Of a stretch of DNA of 64,000 nucleotides, positions 35,047 through 46,732 are shown piece after piece (the stretch's first letter is position 1; each line of letters begins with the position of its first letter). The notes under the pieces are model-generated. The model saw only the letters and a program-made list of their open reading frames with translations. It made no database searches and had not been told where the DNA came from. Made by a program: the position numbers and the translations under genes. Origin of the DNA: Clonostachys chloroleuca (Eukaryota; Ascomycota; Sordariomycetes; Hypocreales; Bionectriaceae); assembly GCA_037952775.1 (NCBI GenBank), contig JBANAY010000003.1, positions 26,164,001 to 26,228,000 of the forward strand. The letters run 5' to 3'.

Positions 35047-36362
35047 TCACGCATCCTCCCTCTCAGCTAGGTACTTCTCTGCCTCCAAGGCAGCCATACA
35101 ACCGGTGCCTGTGGGGAAAACAGTTAGCAAAAAAATGTTCCACAAAGGATAAAAATATTGGGACTTGGAGGGATAAAAACTCACCAGCACTCGTGATGGC
35201 CTGGCGATATCGCTTGTCCTGGACATCACCGGCAGCGAACACACCCTCGATGCTCGTCTCGGTGGTGCCGGGCTTTGTGATCACGTAACCATCTTCGTCC
35301 ACGTCCAGCTGGCCCTTGACGAGGGCGGTGGCGGGGTCGTGACCGATGGCGTAGAAGAGGCCGTTGGCCTCGTGGACCTTGTCCTCTCCCGTGACGACGT
35401 TCTTGACCACCAGGTGGCTCATGAGCCCGTCGTCCCCGCCGCGGATCTCCTTGCCGACCGAGTTGAAGTGGACGGTGACGTTCTTGTTGGCCAGCAGGCG
35501 GTTCGCCATGGTCTTGCTGGCGCGGAGGACGTCGCGGCGCACGAGGACGTTGACGTGGCTGGCGTACTTTGTGAGGAAGAGGGCCTCCTCGGCGGCCGAG
35601 TCGCCGCCGCCGATGACGAAGAGGGGCTTGTTGCGGAAGATGGGGACGGCGCCGTCGCAGACGGCGCAGGCGGACACGCCGTTCTGCCAGTACTTGTCCT
35701 CGCCGGGGAGGTTGAGGCGGCGGGCCGAGGCGCCCGTGGCGAGGATGACGGTGTCGGCGGTGTGGGTTTCGTCGGGGTTGAACTCGGTCGAGTACTTGAA
35801 GGGCCGCGAGGAGAGGTCGAGCTTGGTTACGGTGTCGGTGACGATCTCGGTTCCGAAACGTTCGGATTGGGCGCGCATGTCGTCCTGGGAGGGCGGATTG
35901 TCAGTGGTGTTCCCAATTGTGCGTGTTGGGCTCGTCTCAAGGGGCGTGTAGACTTACCATCAAGGCCTGTCCCATGATTCCCTTGGGGAAACCGGGGAAG
36001 TTCTCGACTTCGGTTGTGGTAGTGAGCTGGCCACCGGCGGCGGTGCCATTGGCCATGAAACCCTCATACAGGACGGCTAGGAACAAGTTTTAGTATTTCG
36101 TCGTTCTCGCGCGGGATGGTTTTTTTTATAGTTTCTCACGCTTCAGCTCGGCTCTGGAGAGGTAGATTGCGGCGGTGTGGGCAGCAGGGCCCGAGCCGAT
36201 GACTAGAACACGAGACGAGTTAGTTTATGAATCAATTCGGACTGAAGAGCAGTTTCTCTGCCACGGCGACAGCTCCCAATTCAGCAGAGAGAGCTGGAGG
36301 GGATTTCGCGTTTGGTGGAGCTGAAGCACATGCGACAACTTACCGACAACTTTTGAGTGCAT
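35047..36362 (-). CDS. TRR1: thioredoxin reductase (NADPH)
   Basis: This low-molecular-weight flavoprotein reduces thioredoxin with NADPH and is central to oxidative-stress defence. Five exons, 36344-36362, 36140-36202, 35958-36076, 35185-35884 and 35047-35108, give 320 aa. The first exon is only 19 bp. It encodes MHSKVV and the first base of the next codon, leading into the FAD loop [12 protein letters not shown]. The redox-active site is ACAVC (Cys140/Cys143), followed by DGAVP. The NADPH loop is [12 protein letters not shown]. The C-terminal FAD motif is [23 protein letters not shown], split by the last intron. All five junctions keep frame. The length and motifs are those of functional fungal Trr1. 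A Yap1-type element lies about 480 bp upstream. Confidence 0.96.
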
Positions 36363-36843
36363 CTTTCTGATTCCTAGATTTGTGTGCTTGACGGATGGTT
36401 TCTGAGCAAAAGTCGCGATGGCTGCAATCGGTAACCCAACGCTCGAGCGAAGCGTCCGTCGAAATGCTGAGGCGAACAGCTTGGCGGTGTTGTCGTTTAT
36501 ATAGCTTAAAGATAGGCAGGCCGTTTTTCTTCACGGTGTGGCGGGGTCCTGGCGGTTCGGGGAGCGAGGACGATATCGGCTTTACGGTGGAGGGGCTCAA
36601 AAAAGGGTGGCAGTGAAAAGAACTCGAGGGAACCTCCAGGGATCGTGCGGATGCTGCAATGCGATTGGACTAGAGAATTTATAAGCTTGCATACGGGTGG
36701 ATTGTCTAGCGGCGGCAGTGGGCGGGTTTTGTCGTTCTCCCAACGCTTGGCTTGGCTTAGAAGCTGTGATGCAAATGAATCGAAAAGCACGCGCAATACG
36801 ACGCTCCACTGCTTCGGAACGGGCACCCCGGAGCAGACACCAC

Positions 36844-36850
36844 TGACTAA
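36844..36850 (-). promoter_or_regulatory. Yap1-type element TTAGTCA upstream of TRR1
   Basis: TGACTAA on the plus strand is TTAGTCA on the coding strand of TRR1, one of the known AP-1-like response elements of yeast Yap1. TRR1 is a classical Yap1 target in yeasts. The match is seen in the sequence; its function here is inferred. A 7-mer can occur by chance. Confidence 0.35.
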
Positions 36851-37070
36851 TCACATCTGATAAGGCGGCGTATGTAGGTATGTATTTGGAATAGGTCACA
36901 AGGCGCCTTTGGACTGGAAACTCATGGATTGGTCATCCTAGGGATATGAGTCGTGTAGAGGGGACTCGCTAGGCTGAGAGTGACTCACGCTGGATGCCCT
37001 TGCAGTAATGTAAACACAGGTATGTACAAGCGGTGATACAGTAGAGACAATGGCTGGCTGTCTGAGTAGA

Positions 37071-39661
37071 TCACCGCATCCCATCCTCGCCTAGGCTCCC
37101 GTCCCGTTTCCCAAATCGTACCCCTAGCCCGCCGATATCTCTCTTGAAGAACTTGCCCAAATTGCGCAAGTTCTCGTTGATGTTTGTTTTGTCTCCTCCT
37201 TGTCCAACCTGACCACCGGCTCCGATGTCTCTTGCCGCACTGAGCAATTTCTCACCGAGCGACCCGGTGTCAAACCTCGGTGATGTTGAGCTCAGTGGCA
37301 TGTGCATGACCCCAAGGCCACCATTACCGCCACCGGTGCCGGACATCAGTGGTGTTAGGAGGGCTGAGGAGGCTACGAGCTTGCTGTTCGAGCTGCTGTC
37401 TCGGTGGATGGCAAATAGTTCGAGAAGATGGCTATAGTCCTGCTTCCTGACCCCCTTGAGGTCCAATATCTTTTTGAAGTTTGTCTCAGACCGATCTGCA
37501 ATGTGGATTAGGTAGGCCTGTACAAGACCCTCAGGAGGCGACGAGCGGACCTGCAGGGTCTTGAGCAGCGGGTCCATGCGATTCATGCAGTGCTCAACTC
37601 TTCTGGTGTAGCTTGCTGGTGGCGCCTGGGCGGGCTGCGTTGGGTTGTGGTGAAGGATTAAACCACCAAATTCCTTGGTCAAGGCGTATTTGTCAACCAG
37701 CATCTGTAATCATCTTAGCCTAGCCCCTCGTAACGAGAACAGCCACAATTGGAGGAATCCTTACCTGCTCAGCACCAACCTCGGAGATGGGTCGGCATTG
37801 AACGATGCTGTTGATGAAGCTTGAGGCCAAATGCTCCACGAGGTTGTCACAGAACGCCCTCGCGTATTGTTGCTTTGTGACGAGCGCGAGGACATCCTCC
37901 ACCTTGCTGCTCACATGTTTCACAAGCTCCCCAACCCAAGCGCTCTGATCGCCCGCCTTTCCATAGTACTCCAGTTAGTGTTCTTCATCTCTCGCCATAC
38001 ACTCTCACATTCCAGCGCGACATGCTGGACGAGTGCCAATACCGCCGTTCTCGCCACCCCAAGGAAGGCATCGGCCTGGGATGAAAGATCAACCTTGGAC
38101 ACAAGGTCTGGATCGATCCTCTTCTTGATGTTATCCTCCAGCTGGTTCGTGTTGACATGCCAGAAGTCTGCCGTGTTGAGGACTAGAATCGTATCTTGAA
38201 CGGACAAGCTACTCTGGGGCGCAACTTGTAAGATGTGGAGGAGCACTTGCTGCGCATATTCGTCGAGGTACCGTGAAAAAATCTTTGAGAGATCAAATAA
38301 GCGATCGCTGGTAGATAGTTTCGCACATTGAGACAGTGTGAGTTTGTAAAAGTGAAAGAGTTCGATTGCTGAGGGAATGATCGCTTGAGCGGTGAATTCC
38401 TCGTCTGGTGGGATGAGTGGTTGGTTGCGATATTTCGGGATCATTGTTGCCAGCTGTTTGTCCTGGGATTCAACCCACAGGCTGAGATAGGGTTCGAAAG
38501 CAACGGAAATCAGGCCGTTAAAGTTGTGTGGGCGCTCATCAGTTGAGCTCAGAGTATCGATGCTTGCTCGAGGTCCGTCAGAGAACCGCTTCTCTAGGTT
38601 CTGTTCGAAGTTCAAGGTCTCTTGCAGACAGCTCAGCAGCAGGTTGACGTCGATCTTTTGGCCATCCGTCCGTCGCATACTCCGTTCCAGGATACCCTTG
38701 AAATCCTCACGCGTGCCCTCACAAAAGGCGGTCGCTAGTAGCTCGTTTGCCTTCCAGTGCGGAGGGAAAATGGAAGCGTGCTCGTCATCGTGAGTCTTAA
38801 TCAGCCGCTTGAACCACGAATAACGGCGACCAATATTGTCTAAGCTCCCAGCCTCATCGCTACTCCGGAAGACTTGTCGGTATTCTCGGAGCTCGGTGTT
38901 GACATACCAAGTCATTAATCTTCCCTTTGCTGTTTCGCCGAGAGCATCGATGACCAGTGCAGCTTCCGTGAGCATTGCCTTGCGTGAAGCTACTTCTCCC
39001 TTTGTAAATGCCAGTTCGAAGTCATCGCACACCTGTGCTAGCAGCTCTCGCTGCAAGTCCGACACTTCGCGACTAAGAGTTGCGATTTGCTCGATACTCC
39101 TATAGCTGTTGAAGTGCTTGATGAGCTGCAAGACTGCCTGTAAAAGGCCTGCGCATTCTCGGTATTGCCTCGTGTTCGCCAGCCCTCGAAGTTGTTCATA
39201 TGCAGTCGTCAGCATCTGGAGTCGCTTCAACGCCGTCATGCTGAGGGTCAGGTTTCGCTTAGTGCCGTCAAGTCTCTTGATATCTGCTGTCATGGAGGTG
39301 ATACTCTGCTCGGTCTCGACTGCACGCGTGCGGACCGTCTCGATCTTGCGGAAGAGCTGGGCAAGCTCGGCTTGAGCTGACTGCATGCGTTCTAGGCTCG
39401 AGTTGGGTTGATACGCCTGCTGGGTCTCCCGTTGATTGATGTCTTCTTGCAGCTCATGTTGCCTATGTTTCAGCGTCTGCGAGACTTTGCTGATCGAGGA
39501 GACGGTCGAGGGGTGTGAAAAGAGAAGGTTGAGGTGGTCAATCGGGTCATAGTCGACTGCTCGGAACAGGTGGTCAGTAAGGTTCGCGATGCGCATGCGT
39601 TGGCGATTGAGCTTCACTCGCCTTCATCCAGAGATGCAAATTCAGATAAATCGATGTTCAT
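37071..39661 (-). CDS. VPS53: VPS53, GARP complex subunit (one-base frame break)
   Basis: Vps53 is a core subunit of the GARP tether that receives endosome-derived vesicles at the trans-Golgi. Exon 3 is 37071-37703 and exon 2 is 37765-39556 (61-bp intron). A short first exon ends near 39622. The conserved start reads VDYDPIDHLNLLFSHPSTV, followed by coiled coil and the helical Vps53 core to QVAPQSSL and ISEVGAEQ-MLVDKYALTKEFGG. The frame fails around 37950-37963. KNTNWSTME is in one frame and GDQSAWVGELVKHV in the next, with an 8-base gap where 9 are expected, so one base is missing. Exons 1+2 total 3n+2 and become 3n with one base added. Exon 1 either starts at 39661 with a GC-AG donor (39557-39621) or at a later ATG with a GT donor. 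Either the frame break is a sequencing error or the gene is damaged; the rest is intact. Confidence 0.87.
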
Positions 39662-40019
39662 CTTGGGCAGGTATTTGATGGCAAGCTCCCAGCCAACTAG
39701 ACGCTAGATTGGTTGGTGTAGAGGACATGAAGTTGCTCCTGATGATGATGGCTTGGCCCCTTCCATATCGATAAGTCAGTGCTAAACGTCTTACTATAAA
39801 TGCCTAGGCTACCCACGGTTCAAGCCCCACAAAAACATATGCTGGTATCTGATGCATTCTGACAGCATCCTAAAATTATAAAACAAAGAAGGATGAATAG
39901 TAGTGCTAATAATCTCTCTTGATGGATTGCTCGAGGTGCTTGATAAATATAGGAATGATAAAAGTGTGAATATTTGGTTGCGTCGCCTACGCTCTTTCAC
40001 CCTATACAAAGCCCGCTGT
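39662..40019. other. VPS53 promoter / GH36 3' flank
   Basis: This 358-bp gap between two minus-strand genes must hold the VPS53 promoter and the GH36 3' end. No further feature is seen. Confidence 0.5.
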
Positions 40020-42994
40020 CTAAGTCGTGAAGTATATCTTCACCTCAACTTCGTTGTACCACTGAGTGTCGAGCTTCATTTCTTTGAAGGCTCTCTCTAC
40101 ATCTATTTCTAGAACGAACTCGCTGACTGACGACGAACTCACGGTGCTTGGCGGGATGGGCTTCTCCTGAATTGTCACCATGAAATCGTCAATCGTCATT
40201 CTGCGAAGAGTTGAGACATATAGACCTGGGGAGAAGACATTAGACTGAGCCACGTGGTGAAAAGATAACTTGGTATGTCTTACCCAAAACTCCAAAAGCT
40301 TTAATGTTTGTATCAATGAGCAACCTCCCGTTCGACCTTCTTTCGATGCGATTGGAAATAACTGCAGCACAACCTGTCATCTTCCCCAGGAGCCCGAGAT
40401 TCGCAATCGACACTTCTCCATACTGGTTGCTCTGGATAGCCACCAAAGGAAATGCCGAGAAGATTTCGTAACCTTGCACATCGAGGGAGCAAGTAACGAA
40501 CTCTTGTGCAGTATTTGGGCTGATTGGTGCTGTGACTCGCCCTGTACTATGAGCTCTGACTACATAATGCGTCGAACTGGTGACCCCAGGGAAGAGGGAT
40601 AGCGGAATCAATTCAGCCAATGCGCGGTCTGATACGTTAAATGTACCCAAGATTGATGTTCCTGTTCCAGATGCCCCTATATCGACACGATCAGCATGTC
40701 GAGTAGCTAGCACAAGGCGTTCCGAGAGAATCCTTACCATGGTAGCTTCCGATTTGTAGAAACAACCCATCCTTGTACCCAGCGAAGGGGAGAAGAGATC
40801 TCCCAACAACACTTGGTCGGAAAACGGTGCTCCGTCCTAACGGATTGGTCGCTGCGATCTGCTTGAGCAGCTCCAAATCGTGTTTGCCAGGAACATCGGT
40901 GATGTATACTGGGCCACCACTAACACATCTTGCAGCAGCGTGGAAGCCGGCATAATCCCCGACACTTTGAAACATGTCCCAGTCCGGAATGATATTCAAA
41001 TACTGCATGAATATGCAATTTTGCGCGTTGGCCCAGACATGCCAAGCATGCGAGTCAAGAATGTGAGGGAAGAAATCATCAGAAGTACGAACCCGAAAAG
41101 ATGGCCTGGTGGGCTGCAACTGGGAATAGAAAACTGCCTGTGGAAATAGTGACATGCAGGATACAACGTCCATGCTGAAATGAATGAGGGAAGCAATGAT
41201 CCAGGCATCGAAGTACTCATTGAGGAGTTCCCTTCGGGCTGAGGCGCTCGACCAATTGTCCACCATGAACTGAGCGTCGGTTTTGACTGCTGTAATCCCT
41301 GCATCTTCGAGAAATGCATAAAAGTCCTTGTAAAATCTGCCCACGTCGTCTTTGGAAACGGCCGTGATTTTGTCTTTGAGAGGCAAGTCGACACGTCCTG
41401 ATCGTTCACTGTCGAGCTCGATCGTTTGATATGATTTGGCGAGCTTTCCATCTGGAGAGATACCTCCCCAATAGCCTAACAAAGCATGCCATACACCTAT
41501 ATGAAGGATATTAGGGTGGTTCTTTTTGATCCGTGAAACGGTAGCCTTTAAGCCATCCGGAAACCCTGCTGTATTGGCCTCGAATTCGAGGAGGCTTCGC
41601 TGGAAAGGGTTGGCTCCCTCAGCATCAATTGATTGCCAATTATCATCTATAATCAGAGTCGAGATGTTGATGTCATTGCGGGCTAGATCATCCAGGGCAT
41701 TCAAAATGGTATTTTCAGTTAAATCTTGGCCCAAGCTGTTCCAGGTGCCTGAAGCTGCCGGTTAGGTATATCTGAGAAGGTTTCCGTAGGGATAAAAGCA
41801 GACTTACAATATCCAAGGCCATCGTTCCATTTTTGGTACCATTGTGTTTTAACTTCGTCACCAGTTTTCGTCACCTTTTCTGAGGCTGTGTATGGTTGTG
41901 ATCTAAGCTTTCTAGAGTAGTATGTGACTGCAGCTACCGCATGGTTAAAATCTATGCCTTCAGCAACCAAAATTGTGCATTCGCTTTTAGGATGATCTGC
42001 ATCTGCATCACTTCGGCCCTGAGAGGTCTTAGTATCCCTTTGAAATGAATGCAAATGATGGATAAATCCGGGTCCTCTTACATAGGCTAAGAGGGCACCG
42101 TCCGAATCTGACTGCAACACAGCAGTGACATTATCCACTGAGCTTACTGCGAGAAAGACTACATGTCTACCATCCGATCCAAGGAAGGCACATAAAACGG
42201 CATCCTCTTGTAAAGCGAGTTGGCCTCGGCCCTGACGGGGTGCTATCCAAGGAGCTTTCTGCCGAACCAAGGCGAACCATCTGTTCGTAAATTAGTATGT
42301 AAGCTGTACAAATCTAGTCACGGGTTATAGGGCATATATAATCTCCTCACCTAAGGAATGAGGCCGGAGGGGAAGCAATTCTAATGCTTCTTGTACCCGA
42401 TTTGTCATCTGTAGCCAACGGAATACTGGCTTTGAGTGACCATAGTTGAGTTCCTGGAGATTCACTTAGGCATCCTGTGACTTTCCATTCCGGGTTCAAA
42501 TCACCGAGGAAGTCGCCAAGGTCCTTGGACCGGGGTTGGGTAACTTGTCGGACGATGATGCCATCATCGAATCCATGCTCATCACGCACCCAGACCCATA
42601 GCGACCGGAGATTCTGACGGAACTTCAGCGTGAATTTCAGTGAGCGCTGAAAATCCACAGGGACTTCATAAAAACGGTTGATCCTCTGGACTGAGACATC
42701 TTGTAGATCATGCGGCTCGTTGTGTTTGTCAACTTGGTGAAATGAGGCTTCAGACCAGCCTGATTCATCAATCGAGTGCCAAAGCAAGACTTCCCATTGG
42801 TCTTCTTTTTCATCATGAGAATATGTCTGAAGGACAAGACGGATGTTGATATGGCCATCTCCAACGAGAGTGGCTTGCCCTAGAGGAGGGTAGGTTTGAA
42901 GAATGGGCTTCACGCTATTGTGATTCTCTTTGTTTGGAGAAGCCCTAGCTTTGGGTATGTATACGGCGTCGAAATCACCGTCATATCCAGCCAT
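40020..42994 (-). CDS. GH36 raffinose-synthase/Sip1-like glycosidase
   Basis: Exons 42351-42994, 41808-42280, 40738-41748, 40284-40676 and 40020-40225 join in frame to 908 aa; the introns are 58-70 bp. The family (glycoside hydrolase 36, raffinose-synthase/seed-imbibition subgroup) acts on alpha-galactosides. The TIM-barrel part shows STLIIDDNWQSI, GVWHALLGYWGG, the nucleophile block VKTDAQF (Asp530) and the second carboxylate region AARCVSGGPVYITDVPGKHD. The third exon starts inside CTWNSLGQDLTEN. The N-terminal 370 residues form the beta-rich domain usual for the family. There is no signal peptide, so a cytosolic enzyme acting on imported or internal galactosides is more likely than a secreted one. 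Exact substrate is unknown: several fungal members are annotated as alpha-galactosidase, and true raffinose synthesis has not been shown for most. Confidence 0.9.
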
Positions 42995-43862
42995 GTTTTT
43001 AGACACCGTTGGTATAGGGGTTCTTTATCAGACAACCTTGACGTTGAGCACCTAGATAATTAGAGAGAGGGCTGGAGAAGTAGCATCGATTTAGTGGCTC
43101 AAGATGAAAGAAAAATCTGTCGAATACGTCTATTTCAAGTTCTTATAAATTAATGAGAAAAAATGATGGAAGATCTACAGTCATGTTGATTTAAAGAGGG
43201 TAGAGCACGTGGACAACGAGATGTTGCTGCCCAAGAAACACCGGGCACATGAGGGGAATGTGCTGAGTCATTGCAGTAGTAGCACACCAATAAGAGGTAG
43301 AGTGTTCCAAAGGTGCAAGTGCGTGTTGATACTGCATCTCCTGGTATGTTGAAATTAAATTAATGTAGGGCATATCTCACCGTAAAAACCATGAGGACTG
43401 AGAATGAGAAGGATGAACGGTAAGAGTGAGAGAAGAAGTGGGTGAGGGATGAACCCATTACGCTTTGGTACTCGAATGATATGATCATAAGTTTCAATAC
43501 AATCTCAGTGAATTGGCCTATTGTAAGCCCCAGTAAGTCGAGCCCAGCTGCATAATGGATATACTCGTTCTTATCTATATTGTCTTAGAGAAGGCTTCAT
43601 GGTGGTCGAGCTCGGTGTGTCGCCCATATAATGTTCCGTCGTTGTTTGTTTCCGGAGACACGGCACCTTTTTTAGTGGCCTGGCGCACGATTATTTTTCG
43701 CGCCCTTCTGGTTGGCTGGAGTTCGGAGCTGACCGGGATGACTAAGCTCTTTTGGCCTCAGCTCCAAGGCTGCAAATTACCTCAGGAAAGCTTCTAGCCG
43801 AGCATGGAGGAAAGATTTCATCAAACAACTCAATCCCTCGTCAACCCCCCCAAACCTCCGCC
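42995..43862. promoter_or_regulatory. divergent promoter region, GH36 / MPP-beta
   Basis: The GH36 ATG (42994) and the peptidase ATG (43863) are head to head 868 bp apart. No ORF with coding features lies between them. The right part (43800-43862) is the peptidase leader. Confidence 0.5.
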
Positions 43863-45545
43863 ATGGCGTCACGGAGACTAGCATTGAACCTTTCACAGGG
43901 TGTGCGAAACCGCGCCGGTTTCTCTGCCGCCAATTCCCTCCGACGAGGCTTCGCTACCCCCTCGGCCGTCGGCAAGACTCAGACCACGACCCTGAAGAAC
44001 GGACTCACGGTAAGCTGCAATTGCGAGGAGCCAATTGGCTCCTGTAGCCCTGGTGAATCAAAGTACTGATGTATTTGCCTTCATTTATAGGTTGCGACCG
44101 AGTACTCGCCATGGGCTCAGACCTCAACTGTCGGTGTCTGGATTGACGCCGGTTCGCGAGCCGAGACCGACGAGACCAGCGGCACCGCGCACTTCCTCGA
44201 GCATCTCGCTTTTAAGGTAGACCGTGCCGACGAAATTCTTCAACGACGACTCTCGACTGACGAATCCACCTAGGGAACTTCCAAGCGAACTCAGCACCAG
44301 TTGGAACTTGAGGTTGAGAACCTCGGTGGCCACCTCAACGCCTATACCTCGGTCAGTCGCCGATTACTTGTTAAAACTCATGGACTGGGAGAGGATCACT
44401 AACCGTTCAATGCAGCGTGAAAACACCGTCTACTTCGCCAAGGCCTTCAACTCTGATGTTCCACAATTCGTCGACATTCTCTCCGATATCCTCCAGAACT
44501 CCAAGCTCGAGGACTCTGCCATTGAGCGTGAGCGTGACGTTATCCTCCGAGAGTCCGAGGAGGTCGAGAAGCAGGTTGAGGAGGTTGTCTTTGACCACCT
44601 TCATGCTACCGCTTTCCAGCAGCAGCCTTTGGGCCGTACCATCCTCGGCCCCCGCGAGAACATCCGCGACATCACCCGCACCGAACTCGTGAACTACATC
44701 AAGAACAACTACACCGCTGACCGCATGGTTCTGGTTGGTGCTGGTGGTGTTCCTCACGAGCAGCTCGTTGAGTTGGCCGAGAAGCACTTCTCTGGTCTCC
44801 CCAGCAAGGGCCCTGAGAACCAGGCCTACCTCCTGTCCAAGAAGAAGGCTGATTTCATCGGTTCCGACGTCCGCGTCCGCGATGACACCATGCCTACTGC
44901 CAACGTTGCCCTTGCCGTTGAGGGTGTCAGCTGGAGCTCCGACGACTACTTCACCGCTCTCGTCACTCAGGCTATTGTCGGAAACTACGACAAGGCTATG
45001 GGCAATGCCCCTCACCAAGGCAGCAAGCTGAGCGGCTTTGTTCACAAGCACGAGCTCGCCAACAGCTTCATGAGTTTCTCCACCAGCTACAGCGACACTG
45101 GGTAAGGGATTTGGAATGCCAAACATGTGAGAATCCGACCAGACTAACATATTCTAGTCTCTGGGGTATCTACCTTTCCACCGATAAGAAGACCCAGCTC
45201 GATGACCTTGTTCACTTCGCCATCCGCGAGTGGATGCGTCTCTGCAACAACGTCAGCGAGGCTGAGGTTGAGCGTGCCAAGGCCCAGCTCAAGGCTTCCA
45301 TCCTCCTCTCTCTTGATGGCACCACCGCCGTTGCTGAGGACATTGGTCGTCAGATCATCACCACGGGCCGCCGCCTGTCGCCCCTTGAGATCGAGACCCG
45401 CATCAACGCCATCACTGAGAAGGACGTGATGGACTTCGCCAACCGCAAGCTGTGGGACAAGGACATTGCCATTAGCGCTGTTGGTCCCATCGAGGCTCTG
45501 TTCGACTACCAGAGACTGAGGAATACTATGAAGCCCAAGTTCTAA
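43863..45545 (+). CDS. MAS1: mitochondrial processing peptidase beta subunit
   Basis: This is the catalytic subunit of the matrix peptidase that removes presequences; in many fungi it is also the core 1 protein of the bc1 complex. Exons 43863-44009, 44091-44216, 44274-44351, 44416-45101 and 45158-45545 give 474 aa. The presequence runs [20 protein letters not shown] to about residue 30. The inverted zinc motif HFLEH sits at residues 83-87, followed by LAFKGTSKR and the distal acidic residues in [26 protein letters not shown] and the C-terminal peptidase M16 domain follow, ending [13 protein letters not shown]. Four short introns fall in the first third. The intact HxxEH shows it is the beta, not the alpha, subunit. 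Confidence 0.96.
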
Positions 45546-45973
45546 GGAGTTGTCGGTTGGTCGGAGTACGGAAAGTGAGGAGCTGGGTATAGAGTGTATG
45601 AGATACCGCTTACAGGCCTAGTGTACCATAAAATTTCCCTTGTTCATATGAGTTGGTTCGTGACTTGTAGACATAATCACATAATATCCGGTGACTGGCT
45701 GAATTGTGGCAAAGAAAAACCATATATATTTGTCATTGAACTCTTTAAGTGACCACGCGTGAAATCCCATGTTCGCGCTGGAAACTTCCTTTCGGCTAGA
45801 GTATTTGTGAATATGCAACTCCTATTCCGCGTAAATTTGATGTGTTGCTCCATTGGCTTTTGGTATCTAGTGATGCCTTCTGTTTACCCTGAACGCCTGA
45901 AACTCCTTGAATGAGACCTTGAATCGCCTTGACGTGTCTGCCTGATGCTTCCATTCACAATAGAGGTTTTGGA

Positions 45974-46732
45974 TCAGTTGTCTTCTGCCATTTCTGCATC
46001 CACATCTTCTCCAAAGACGTCATCAACCGTTCCGCCTTCGACAGGGTCTCCGCCAACATCCTCAGGCTCCGGCGCTTCAATGCCCTCCATCGCGTCGCCT
46101 GACGAGTCATTATCATCCTCGTCCTCTCCATCTTCCTCCCACATGTCTTTTAAGCCCCAGCTGGCACCGCTCAGAACGAAGCGTTCGCTTGGGAGCCGTA
46201 CACCCCACTCATTGGGGACTATTTTTGGAAGCGAAACCTTGTTGCGCTCTCGGGCAAGTTCTTGCATGTACTCTTTGCTGATACCGCCACCAGCACTTCC
46301 GCCGCGGAACTGGTAACTCAGCCGGGCGCCGATCGCAAGTTTTACCGCATTGGCTGTTATGGGTGCCTCGCCCGGGGCTGCTGCCGTTGCGCCTGAAGAC
46401 GCAGAGGGTTTTGATCCTGCTTCCTTCACGTAGGGATCGGCAGCTAGGTGAATCGCATCGTTGAGAACAGCAGACGTGTGGCGGTAGGCAAAGTCAAGGA
46501 GAAGGAGAGGCACGCGCTGTTCGTATGCGGTGACTCCCTGGGAATTTAAGAGGAGCTCTATCAGCCGAGCATCGCGTGGTCGGGGAGCTGAGGATACGGT
46601 AGGCGGGGGAGCAGCAGTGCCAGTCGTTGTCTGGGATTGAGTGACTGTGGTCGCGGTTGTTTGGGTGTTTAAGACGGTCTGCGAATTTGTTGCAGACGTC
46701 GTCTGCGTCCCGTTGGGTTGAGACTGGCTCAT
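45974..46732 (-). CDS. TAF9: TFIID subunit TAF9
   Basis: TAF9 is a histone-fold subunit shared by TFIID and SAGA. It is an uninterrupted frame of 252 aa. Residues 1-50 are Thr/Gln/Ser-rich and disordered. The histone fold spans about 55-150 ([19 protein letters not shown], then [19 protein letters not shown], then [16 protein letters not shown]), interrupted by an Ala/Gly/Ser insert typical of fungi. The conserved TAF9 tail [10 protein letters not shown] comes next, followed by a strongly acidic C-terminus ([11 protein letters not shown]...). The start is the ATG at 46732; an upstream GTG in frame is not used. It shares a 442-bp divergent interval with HIS4. Confidence 0.92.
   Translation of the reverse strand: MSQSQPNGTQTTSATNSQTVLNTQTTATTVTQSQTTTGTAAPPPTVSSAPRPRDARLIELLLNSQGVTAYEQRVPLLLLDFAYRHTSAVLNDAIHLAADPYVKEAGSKPSASSGATAAAPGEAPITANAVKLAIGARLSYQFRGGSAGGGISKEYMQELARERNKVSLPKIVPNEWGVRLPSERFVLSGASWGLKDMWEEDGEDEDDNDSSGDAMEGIEAPEPEDVGGDPVEGGTVDDVFGEDVDAEMAEDN

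Noticed and set aside
35339..35977. 212-codon plus-strand frame, Val/Gly/Glu-rich
   Set aside because: Shadow of thioredoxin reductase exon 4.
37951..38002. intron GTGAGA...GAAAG inside VPS53 as the cause of the frame change
   Set aside because: It would restore the frame but remove CESVWREMKNTNW, which looks like conserved Vps53 sequence. A one-base loss is simpler.
44407..45150. 247-codon minus-strand frame
   Set aside because: Shadow of the mitochondrial processing peptidase gene.
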